Positions 55,667-62,917 of a stretch of 64,000 nt of DNA are shown here, piece by piece. The notes below the pieces were generated by a model, which did no database searches, was not told the origin of the DNA, and saw only the letters and a list, made by a program, of their open reading frames with translations. The DNA lies in contig NZ_JAIMIC010000002.1 of NCBI RefSeq assembly GCF_019966545.1, positions 372,001 to 436,000 of the forward strand, given 5' to 3'. Source of the DNA: Heliomarina baculiformis. GTDB taxonomy: Bacteria; Pseudomonadota; Alphaproteobacteria; Rhodobacterales; Rhodobacteraceae. The position numbers and the translations under genes are program-made. Position 1 is the first letter of the stretch; every line of letters begins with the position of its first letter.

Positions 55667-57622
55667 ATGTGGCGCATTCTCGCGGCTCTGACCGCATTCC
55701 TCCTGCTTGCGACCTCGCCCGAGGCGCAGGAAACGCCCGTACAGGACCTGCTGGCGCAAAACCTTGACCTGATTTCGGAAAGCTCGCGCCGGACAATCGG
55801 CCCCGCCATCGACGCGATTGCTGAAAGCGGATTGCCCGAGGCGCAGGTGGTACTTCAGAAATGGCAGAACCGGGAAATGTGGCTGCGCGAAAGCGACGGC
55901 AAGTTCTTCTGGGCCGAAGAGATCGACCGCGATACATTGCGGATCTTCGATTTCGACACCGGCGATGACCTCGGTGAAGTTCCCGACGACGATTTCGACC
56001 AGATCAAACCCAACAGCGGTATCCGCGCTCTGATCGGTGTCGCGCTGGTCCGCTTTCAACTGACCGATCCCAATCCCGCGCGGCGCTGGGATGCGCTTCA
56101 GGCCATCGAACGCGATGCCGAAGCCGCGCTTCTCGAGCCGTTGCGCGCCTCTATCCCCGATGAACCAGATCCGGCGATCCGCGCCAAGAAGGAACGGCTC
56201 GAACGGCTGCTGACGATCAGCTACGACGCAGATGAGGCCGCCCGGCTTGAAGCGATCGGTGACGTGTCCGGCGATATCTCTCTTGACGTGCGCGGCACGC
56301 TGAACCCGTTGCTGCAGACCCGCCGCAAGGTTGTCGAGGGCGAGATTCCCGACACTGATAACGTCGCCCGCCAACTGACACCCGGAACTGACGCCCTGCC
56401 GCGCGCCGAAGCCTATGCCATGCTGGTCGATGCAGGCATGGCACCGGCGCGCGTCTCCGACGCGGATCTCATGAACGCGCTGACAGCGAATATCGACGGG
56501 GCAGTCGTGGGCGGGGTGCCGGTCGCGCAGCTGAACACGATCGACGCCCGCGAGCGCGCCTATCGTGCGCTGATGGCCGAAGACCTCGTGCCGCCTTTCG
56601 TCAGCCAAGGGGAAATCGACACGGCTCTTTCTGCGCACGCATTCTACGACGCCTATGTCGAGCCGTCGACGGCTGTCACCGATGCCGCCGAAGACGCGAT
56701 GACCGCCATCACCCGCAATGTCGGCGCGTCGCAGGCCATCGACCTGACGCTCGACGCCCTGTCGCTCGCATCGATCTTTTTCCTCGCGGCCATCGGTCTT
56801 GCGATCACCTTCGGAGTCATGGGGGTGATCAACATGGCCCATGGCGAATTTATCATGATGGGTGCCTATACCGGCTATGTGGTCCAGCAGGTGATCCCCA
56901 ATTACACGGTCTCCATCCTCGTGGCCCTGCCACTGGCCTTCGCGGTGACCTTCGCCGCCGGTGTCGCGATGGAACGCCTTGTGATCCGCTGGCTCTACGA
57001 CCGCCCGCTGGAGACGCTGCTCGCCACCTTCGGCATCTCCATCGCGCTGCAGCAGATCGCCAAGAACATCTTCGGCACGCAGGCCCGGCCCCTGACATCG
57101 CCGGAATGGCTCGATGGGGCACTGGTCATCAACGACGTCATCGGGATCAGCTACATCCGCATTGCGATCTTCGTGCTGGCGCTGATCTTCCTCTGCATCT
57201 TCCTGTTCATCATGAAGAAAACCCGCCTTGGCCTCGAAACCCGGGCCGTCACGCAGAACCCGCGCATGGCCGCCTCGATGGGCATCAACCCGGATCGCGT
57301 CAACATGCTTACCTTCGGGCTCGGCTCGGGTATCGCCGGGATCGCCGGGGTCGCCATCGGCCTCTTCGCCAAGGTCACCTCCGAACTTGGACAGGACTAC
57401 ATCGTCCAGTCCTTCATGACTGTGGTGGTCGGCGGCGTCGGCAATATCTGGGGCACGCTCGCCGGGGCCACGATGATCGGCTTTTTCCAGAAAGGCGTCG
57501 AATGGCTGAACCCGTCGAACACGCTGGCGGCCCAGACCTACATGATCGTCTTCATCATCATCTTCATCCAGTTCCGCCCCCGGGGCATCATCGCCCTCAA
57601 GGGCCGCGCGGCAGGAGACTGA
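55667..57622 (+). CDS. urtB: Urea ABC transporter permease UrtB
   Basis: A 651-residue permease. A signal sequence (about 1-20) is followed by a long soluble, probably periplasmic, region to about residue 350, then a LivH-type membrane domain of about eight helices (LSLASIFFLAAIGLAITFGV, MAHGEFIMMGAYTGYV, QNPRMAASMGINPDRVNML). The soluble extension is known in UrtB, but the protein is longer than the roughly 530 residues I expect for the family. Start at the ATG at 55667. Confidence 0.93.
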   Translation: MWRILAALTAFLLLATSPEAQETPVQDLLAQNLDLISESSRRTIGPAIDAIAESGLPEAQVVLQKWQNREMWLRESDGKFFWAEEIDRDTLRIFDFDTGDDLGEVPDDDFDQIKPNSGIRALIGVALVRFQLTDPNPARRWDALQAIERDAEAALLEPLRASIPDEPDPAIRAKKERLERLLTISYDADEAARLEAIGDVSGDISLDVRGTLNPLLQTRRKVVEGEIPDTDNVARQLTPGTDALPRAEAYAMLVDAGMAPARVSDADLMNALTANIDGAVVGGVPVAQLNTIDARERAYRALMAEDLVPPFVSQGEIDTALSAHAFYDAYVEPSTAVTDAAEDAMTAITRNVGASQAIDLTLDALSLASIFFLAAIGLAITFGVMGVINMAHGEFIMMGAYTGYVVQQVIPNYTVSILVALPLAFAVTFAAGVAMERLVIRWLYDRPLETLLATFGISIALQQIAKNIFGTQARPLTSPEWLDGALVINDVIGISYIRIAIFVLALIFLCIFLFIMKKTRLGLETRAVTQNPRMAASMGINPDRVNMLTFGLGSGIAGIAGVAIGLFAKVTSELGQDYIVQSFMTVVVGGVGNIWGTLAGATMIGFFQKGVEWLNPSNTLAAQTYMIVFIIIFIQFRPRGIIALKGRAAGD

Positions 57623-57650
57623 CAGCCATGGCATCGCTCATCCCCTGTTT

Positions 57651-57706
57651 TCCTCTTGCCTCAAATACTCCGGGGGGAGGCCATAGGCCGGGGGGCAGCG
57701 CCCCCC
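57651..57706. repeat. Rhodobacterales-type palindromic intergenic repeat
   Basis: Between urtB and urtC. TTGCCTCAAATACTCCGGGG followed by a GGGGGGC/GCCCCCC stem (57690-57696 with 57700-57706) resembles a dispersed element I recall from many Rhodobacteraceae genomes. Only one copy is in this window. It could modulate urtB/urtC message ratios. Confidence 0.55.
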
Positions 57707-57734
57707 ATGCCCGCCCCGAACAGGAGCCCATCGC

Positions 57735-58964
57735 ATGAGACAAAGCTTCTTTGCCCGCAACCCGTCGGTGGTGATCTTCCTCTGCTGCCTCGCGGCCTTC
57801 ACGCTAGTGGTCAGCCTGCTCTCCGAAGGCGCGGGCACCGGGTTCATCTCGACCAGTTTCATCAAGACGCTGGGCAAGACACTCTGTCTCTGCCTGATCG
57901 CCGTGGCGATGGATCTGGTCTGGGGCTACACCGGTATCCTCAGCCTCGGCCATTTCGCCTTTTTCGGGCTGGGCGGCTACATGATCGGCATGTGGCTCAT
58001 GTACGAGCGTACCCGGGATATCGTTGTCTCCTCCATGGCCAATGCCCAGATCCCGCCGACGGAACAAGAGGTCGTGGACGCGATCGGCACGCAGATTTTC
58101 GGCGTCGTCGGCTCGTCTGAGTTTCCGCTGGTCTGGGCCTTTGCCGACAGTCTCGTGCTGCAATTGGCCATGGTGGTGCTGATCCCGGGCCTGCTCGCGC
58201 TGGTCTTCGGCTGGCTCGCCTTCCGATCGCGCGTGACCGGCGTCTACCTCTCGATCCTGACGCAGGCGATGACGCTGGCCCTCTCGCTCTACCTGTTCCA
58301 GAACGATTCCGGTCTGCGCGGCAATAACGGTCTCTCCGGGCTTCAGAACCTGCCGGGAGTCGAGGCCAGCCAGGCGGTGGTCTCTGTCTGGTTCCTCTGG
58401 GCTTCAGCGCTCGCGCTGGGGCTTGGCTACATGCTGGCCGCTTGGGTGGTCTCGGGCAAGTTCGGGTCGGTGATCCGGGGCATCCGCGATGACGAGGCGC
58501 GAGTCCGCTTCCTTGGCTATTCGGTCGAGGGCTACAAGCTCTTCATCTTCGTGCTCAGTGCCGTCATCGCCGGGATCGCGGGGGCGCTCTATTACCCGCA
58601 GGCGGGCATCATCAACCCGGCCGAGGTCGCCCCGATCGCCTCGATCTACCTCGCTGTGTGGGTTGCCATCGGCGGGCGCGGGCGGCTCTACGGTGCCGTG
58701 ATCGGCGCGGCCTTCGTGAGCCTTGTTTCCACGTGGTTCACCGGCGGGCAGGTGCCCTCGCTCGATATCGGATTTTACCGGATCGACTGGGTAGAGTGGT
58801 GGCAGGTGATCCTTGGCCTTTCCTTCGTGATCGTGACCTTGTTCGCCCCGAAAGGGATCGGCGGCTTGTTCGACCTGATCACCGACCGGGTAAGACCCGA
58901 CCGGCACGGAGCGGATTACGGCCCCGACAAGGGATCGTTTCAGGAAGCGGAGGGCCGGGAATGA
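57735..58964 (+). CDS. urtC: Urea ABC transporter permease UrtC
   Basis: A 409-residue LivM-type permease with about nine to ten helices. MDLVWGYTGILSLGHFAFF near residue 55 and IRDDEARVRFLGYSVEGYKL (coupling segment, about 250-270) are typical. A hydrophilic loop at about 95-135 is characteristic of UrtC. Its TGA overlaps the urtD ATG. Confidence 0.95.
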   Translation: MRQSFFARNPSVVIFLCCLAAFTLVVSLLSEGAGTGFISTSFIKTLGKTLCLCLIAVAMDLVWGYTGILSLGHFAFFGLGGYMIGMWLMYERTRDIVVSSMANAQIPPTEQEVVDAIGTQIFGVVGSSEFPLVWAFADSLVLQLAMVVLIPGLLALVFGWLAFRSRVTGVYLSILTQAMTLALSLYLFQNDSGLRGNNGLSGLQNLPGVEASQAVVSVWFLWASALALGLGYMLAAWVVSGKFGSVIRGIRDDEARVRFLGYSVEGYKLFIFVLSAVIAGIAGALYYPQAGIINPAEVAPIASIYLAVWVAIGGRGRLYGAVIGAAFVSLVSTWFTGGQVPSLDIGFYRIDWVEWWQVILGLSFVIVTLFAPKGIGGLFDLITDRVRPDRHGADYGPDKGSFQEAEGRE

Positions 58965-59701
58965 GAACGCTTCTCGAAGTTTCGGGCGTCTCCGTCACCT
59001 TTGACGGGTTTCGCGCGATCAATAACCTGTCCTTCCAGATCGGCCCGGCCGAGATGCGCGCGATCATCGGGCCGAACGGCGCGGGGAAGACGACCTTCAT
59101 GGATATCGTCACCGGCAAGACCCGCCCTGACGAGGGCCGTGTGATCTGGGGCGATAAATCCGTTTCGCTGATCCGCATGTCCGAGGCCCAGATCGCCCGG
59201 GCCGGGATTGGCCGTAAATTCCAGCGCCCGACGGTGTTCGAGGATCAGAACGTCTTCGATAACCTTCTGCTCGCGCTCAAAAAAAACCGGAACCCCTTTT
59301 CCGTGCTGACCTACCGGCGCAGCGAGGAGGACGCCCGGAAGGTCCGCGCACTGGCCGAGGAAATTGGCCTTTCCGACCAGCTTTCGCGCAAGTCCGGAGA
59401 GCTGAGCCACGGTCAAAAGCAATGGCTCGAAATCGGGATGTTGCTCGCGCAGGACCCGCAGCTTTTGCTGGTCGACGAACCCGCCGCCGGTATGACCGTC
59501 GAAGAACGCGAACACACCACGGCGATCCTTGTCGAGGCGGCCAAGACCCGTGCGGTCGTGGTGGTCGAACATGACATGGAGTTCGTTCGGCGGCTGAACT
59601 GCAAGGTCACGGTGCTGCACGAGGGCTCGGTTCTGGCCGAAGGTAGCCTTGATCACGTGACCGCCAACAAGGACGTCATCGACGTCTATCTGGGGCGCTG
59701 A
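58961..59701 (+). CDS. urtD: Urea ABC transporter ATPase UrtD
   Basis: A 246-residue LivG-type ATPase. Walker A GPNGAGKTT (37-45), signature ELSHGQKQWLE and Walker B LLLVDEPAAGM. In the signature, His replaces the second Gly of the usual LSGGQ, as is common in UrtD. The ATG at 58961 overlaps urtC by four bases; the frame is open far upstream within urtC. Confidence 0.95.
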   Translation: MRTLLEVSGVSVTFDGFRAINNLSFQIGPAEMRAIIGPNGAGKTTFMDIVTGKTRPDEGRVIWGDKSVSLIRMSEAQIARAGIGRKFQRPTVFEDQNVFDNLLLALKKNRNPFSVLTYRRSEEDARKVRALAEEIGLSDQLSRKSGELSHGQKQWLEIGMLLAQDPQLLLVDEPAAGMTVEEREHTTAILVEAAKTRAVVVVEHDMEFVRRLNCKVTVLHEGSVLAEGSLDHVTANKDVIDVYLGR

Positions 59702-59801
59702 GCGATGGGCGGCTTGAGACAGACGATACTGGCGCTGCCCTTGCCCGTGCGAGAAGAACCGGCAGGGCGGAACGACAGAAACACAGCAGGGAATGGCTGA
59801 C

Positions 59802-60497
59802 ATGCTGAACGTGGAAAACCTCTGTCTGCATTACGGCGGCTCGCAGATCCTTTACGATGTCTCGATGCAGGCACAGGCGGGGCAGGTGACTTGCGTGATG
59901 GGCACGAACGGTGTGGGCAAGACCTCCTTGCTCAAGGCGCTGTCAGGCACGCATCAGCGATCCTCGGGCGAGATCACCTTTGCCGGAGAGCAGATCGGCA
60001 AGCTGCCCGCGCATGTGCTGGCCCACAAGGGCGTCGGGTATGTGCCGCAGGGGCGAATGATCTTTCCCCTGCTGACGGTGAAAGAGAACATGGAAACCGC
60101 CTATGCCTGCCTGCCGAGGTCCGAGCATTTCATCCCCGACGAAATCTACGAATTATTCCCCATCCTCAAAGAATTCCTTAACCGGCGGGGCGGTGACCTG
60201 TCCGGCGGCCAGCAACAGCAGCTTGCCATCGCGCGGGCGATGCTGACCAAGCCCAAGCTGCTCTTGCTGGATGAACCCACCGAAGGGATTCAACCCAATA
60301 TCATCCAACAGATCGGTGAGGTGATCCGGTATCTGCGCGACAAGGGCGATATGGCGATTATCCTTGTAGAACAGTACTTTGATTTTGCCCACCGCATCGC
60401 CGACAATTTCGTGGTCCTGCGCCGGGGCGCAGTACTCAAATCCGGCGATCATGACAGTCTGAGCCGCGAGGAACTTATGCAGGCAATCTCGGTGTGA
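59802..60497 (+). CDS. urtE: Urea ABC transporter ATPase UrtE
   Basis: A 231-residue LivF-type ATPase with Walker A GTNGVGKTS (34-42), signature LSGGQQQQLAIARAM and Walker B LLLLDEPTEGIQPN. The start MLNVENLCLHYGG at 59802 leaves nine bases to AGGGA; the ATG at 59793 abuts it. It is the last gene of the urt operon, and its stop codon lies inside copy B of the dispersed GTACA repeat. Confidence 0.95.
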   Translation: MLNVENLCLHYGGSQILYDVSMQAQAGQVTCVMGTNGVGKTSLLKALSGTHQRSSGEITFAGEQIGKLPAHVLAHKGVGYVPQGRMIFPLLTVKENMETAYACLPRSEHFIPDEIYELFPILKEFLNRRGGDLSGGQQQQLAIARAMLTKPKLLLLDEPTEGIQPNIIQQIGEVIRYLRDKGDMAIILVEQYFDFAHRIADNFVVLRRGAVLKSGDHDSLSREELMQAISV

Positions 60498-60533
60498 TAT
60501 CCGTACACCTCCTGTACACCCCCTGTACATCGG
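60494..60533. repeat. Dispersed 40-bp intergenic repeat, copy B
   Basis: It shares 34 of 40 bases with 5732-5771, including GTGATATC at the start and a CTGTACACCCCCTGTAC core. Three GTACA units begin at 60503, 60514 and 60525, exactly 11 bp apart. It starts at the urtE stop codon. Confidence 0.7.
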
Positions 60534-60862
60534 AATGGCCGTTTTGGCGCTATTCAGAGGGAATTGAGGGAATGGATCGGTGTTCTGACCGGCAAAGATG
60601 AACAGTTCGTAAAAGCCTCGAACCCGTCTGTGGCATGCGTCGATAGGGCCTGTGCAAAGGATACTATCGGCTTTTGGCGTGTCCCATTCGTCACGGCCGA
60701 ATGATGAGCAAATTTCCGGCAGATGCGCCTGAATTAACATCTGCTTAGGCATAGCCGGGATCCCGTTCACCATTCCTGTGCCGCAGCGGTTGCACTCGAC
60801 TTAGAACCTTTCTATCTAGTCGGCGAGGGAGGAGATGACATGAATTGTAAGGATAATGCGCC
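60498..60862. other. Intergenic region urtE to peroxiredoxin
   Basis: A 365-bp stretch. It contains repeat copy B, a possible promoter at 60790-60818 and an 8-codon leader ORF at 60840-60866. The middle (60540-60780) shows no gene or structure that I can support. Confidence 0.5.
60790..60818 (+). promoter_or_regulatory. Possible promoter of the peroxiredoxin gene
   Basis: TTGCAC (60790-60795) and TATCTA (60813-60818) are 17 bp apart, with the peroxiredoxin ATG 45 bp downstream. Both hexamers match the consensus only partly. Confidence 0.4.
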
Positions 60863-60866
60863 ATGA
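60840..60866 (+). CDS. Short leader peptide coupled to peroxiredoxin
   Basis: An 8-codon ORF (MNCKDNAP) with an excellent GGGAGGAG site five bases upstream. Its TGA overlaps the peroxiredoxin ATG (ATGA). The peroxiredoxin gene has only AAGGA as its own site, so translation may be coupled. A single Cys codon is present. Whether the peptide is made is unproven. Confidence 0.4.
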   Translation: MNCKDNAP

Positions 60867-61411
60867 GAGCCGGAGTCGCCCTTCCCAACGTAACTTTCCG
60901 TACCCGAGTCCGCGATGAATCCATCGAAGGCCCGAACCCTTATCGCTGGCAGGACATGACCACTGCCGACTATTTCAAGGGCAAGCGGGCCATCCTGTTT
61001 TCGCTGCCGGGCGCCTTTACCCCGACCTGTTCCACCTACCAGCTGCCCGGTTTCGAAAAGAATGCCGAAACCTTCGCTGAATACGGTATCGACGAGATCT
61101 ATTGCATGTCGGTCAACGACAGCTTTGTCATGAACAAGTGGGCCCAGTCGCAGGACCTGAAAACCGTCAAGGTGATCCCCGATGGTTCGGGTGAGTTCAC
61201 CCGCAAGGTCGGTATGCTGGTTTCCAAGGACAACCTTGGCTTTGGTATGCGTTCCTGGCGTTATGCGGCTGTCGTCAACGACGGCATCGTCGAAGCATGG
61301 TTCCCCGAGGAAGGTTTCAGCGATAACTGCGCCGACGACCCCTATGGCGTGTCGAGCCCCGAGGCGCTGCTGGAATATCTTGCCGAGCAGGCCAAGACCG
61401 AAGCGGCCTGA
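60863..61411 (+). CDS. Peroxiredoxin (Prx5 type)
   Basis: A 182-residue thiol peroxidase of the Prx5/hybrid group. The peroxidatic Cys56 lies in PGAFTPTCS, with the TxxC and later Arg (GMRSWRYA) needed for catalysis. Two further Cys (EIYCMSV, SDNCADD) could resolve the sulfenate, or glutathione/glutaredoxin may do so. It reduces peroxides in the cytoplasm. A short coupled ORF precedes it and a terminator follows. Confidence 0.93.
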   Translation: MRAGVALPNVTFRTRVRDESIEGPNPYRWQDMTTADYFKGKRAILFSLPGAFTPTCSTYQLPGFEKNAETFAEYGIDEIYCMSVNDSFVMNKWAQSQDLKTVKVIPDGSGEFTRKVGMLVSKDNLGFGMRSWRYAAVVNDGIVEAWFPEEGFSDNCADDPYGVSSPEALLEYLAEQAKTEAA

Positions 61412-61455
61412 GTTCTATAGATTGCAGGGGCCGGATCATTCCGGTCCCTAAAGAA

Positions 61456-61486
61456 AACGCGCTGCCGATTGGTGGCGCGTTTTTTT
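61456..61486 (+). terminator. Intrinsic terminator after the peroxiredoxin gene
   Basis: An 11-pair stem (61456-61466 with 61471-61481, including G-U pairs) with a GATT loop and a T run to 61486. A second nine-pair hairpin (61427-61435 with 61440-61448) lies just upstream. Confidence 0.85.
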
Positions 61487-61513
61487 GTCATCCGGTTGCG
61501 CGGAAATGGTGAC

Positions 61514-61627
61514 CTAGCGTGAGCCGCCGCGTCCGCCGGTCAGATCGTAGGGGCGCTGACTTGTCGTCGATGTCGGTTCGCAGGCAGCGAGGGCGAGCAG
61601 GAGGAGAGGCAAGGCAAGACGCAACAT
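61514..61627 (-). CDS. Small lipoprotein, 37 residues
   Basis: A very short gene encoding a lipoprotein precursor: MLRLALPLLLLALAACEPTS is a textbook signal with the lipobox LAAC, Cys16 being the lipidated residue. The mature tail (about 22 residues) ends GGRGGSR. GGAGA lies six bases before the ATG. Function unknown; tiny lipoproteins of this shape are frequent in Rhodobacterales. It is convergent with the peroxiredoxin gene. Confidence 0.72.
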   Translation of the reverse strand: MLRLALPLLLLALAACEPTSTTSQRPYDLTGGRGGSR

Positions 61628-62047
61628 GGGGGATCTCCGTGGTTATCCGCCCGAGGTTCGAGAGGTGTGGGCCTCAAGTCAAGGCGGTGCTTGCTTTGCG
61701 TCACTCTCTTTTGAGGGGAGCGTGAGGCGGCGTGACCTGACCTTGTTCGCGGATTGGCAAGATTTCTTCGCTAGATTTTCCCTAGCCGTGCCGATTCGAA
61801 CGCGTTGGAACAAGCGAGGTATCCGGGGCGAGGGACAGACAGTTTGGTAATCAGTTAGAGGAGGGGCGAAGCAGACAGATCAAGACCGCAGAGTTCAAGA
61901 TTTGAGCTTGTCGCGAGATGGTCGCGGGAAAACATTTGCACGTCGATAGGCTGGACGCCTTATTGCGGCGCTAACCGCAAACACGTTTGGGACCTGATGG
62001 CAGGGGTTAGCCGGGGAAACCTGTTGCTGGTACCCCCGGCAAAGGGA
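61628..62047. other. Intergenic region upstream of the lipoprotein and downstream of the uronate dehydrogenase-like gene
   Basis: A 420-bp stretch on which I support no gene. It holds the lipoprotein ribosome site (61634-61638, minus strand) and a GCCGGGG/CCCCGGC hairpin (62010-62016 with 62034-62040) behind the leftward epimerase-family gene, without a T run. Confidence 0.5.
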
Positions 62048-62881
62048 TCAGTTGCCTTCGCTCATCTTTTTGATGAACTGAACGCCGCTCACACCAAGCG
62101 GGACAGTGGCGAAGGGGCCACCGTGGCACATATGGGCCTTGTCCTGCGGATCGATCTGCGGGGTTTTTGCAAGGATCTCTTCGGCGAAATCCTCGGCATT
62201 GTCCTTGGGGCGGTAGCCAAGGAAAGCCGCCTTGGAATTGTCCACGGGCGAGCGGTCGTTGTTCGACACACCATAAACGACGGAAAAGCCGGTGACGGGC
62301 GAGGTCACGGATTTCTCGACCAGCTGGATCAGATCGTCATAGGACAGCCAAGATCCCAGCGCGCGGGCGTTCTGAACCGGGCCGGAAGCGGAATAGATAC
62401 GCAGACAGACGGCTTCGAGACCGTATTTGTCCCAGTACATGGAGGCCATATCCTCGGCAAAGCACTTGGAGAGGCCATAGAAGGTATCCGGGCGGTGCGG
62501 CATGTCCGTGGTGATGCGCGTGGTCTTGGGATACATGCCCATCGCGTGGATCGAGCTGGCATAGATGATCCGGCGCACGCCATGTTTGTGGGAGGCGTTC
62601 CAGACCGTGTAGGCGCCAAGGAAGTTTGAATGCAGGATCTCTTCAAAGGAGGCTTCGTCCGGGATCGCGCCGAAATGCACGACCATGTCGGCACCTTCGA
62701 TCAGGTCCATCATCGCGGCCTGATCGCCCACATCGGCTTTGACATAGGTTTCATTGCTGCCAAGGTTTTCCAGCCCGTCGACGAGGTCGCTTGAAACAAG
62801 TTCCTCCGCGAGCTTTGCAAGCGGCGCGCGCAACTGGCTGCCAAGGGCGCCGGCGGCGCCGGTCAGAACGATCTTTTTCAT
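62048..62881 (-). CDS. NAD-dependent epimerase/dehydratase family, uronate dehydrogenase-like
   Basis: A 277-residue extended SDR. NAD-binding TGAAGALGSQL (7-17), Ser110 in YASSIHAMG, and Tyr135-x3-Lys139 (YGLSK). Order and spacing, plus the C-terminal DNSKAAFLGYRPKDNAE, closely follow bacterial uronate dehydrogenase, which oxidises galacturonate or glucuronate to the lactone. Here another sugar or polyol acid remains possible. It lies 36 bp behind the FAD oxidoreductase gene on the same strand, so the two are probably co-transcribed. Confidence 0.82.
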   Translation of the reverse strand: MKKIVLTGAAGALGSQLRAPLAKLAEELVSSDLVDGLENLGSNETYVKADVGDQAAMMDLIEGADMVVHFGAIPDEASFEEILHSNFLGAYTVWNASHKHGVRRIIYASSIHAMGMYPKTTRITTDMPHRPDTFYGLSKCFAEDMASMYWDKYGLEAVCLRIYSASGPVQNARALGSWLSYDDLIQLVEKSVTSPVTGFSVVYGVSNNDRSPVDNSKAAFLGYRPKDNAEDFAEEILAKTPQIDPQDKAHMCHGGPFATVPLGVSGVQFIKKMSEGN

Positions 62882-62917
62882 GTCGGGTCTCTCCTTTGTT
62901 CGGGGGCGTGCCTGCCC

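Noticed and set aside
53966-57634. A 1222-residue open frame on the minus strand
   Set aside because: It lies antisense to urtA and urtB, has low-complexity Arg/His/Asp-rich composition and no domain; a GC-bias shadow.
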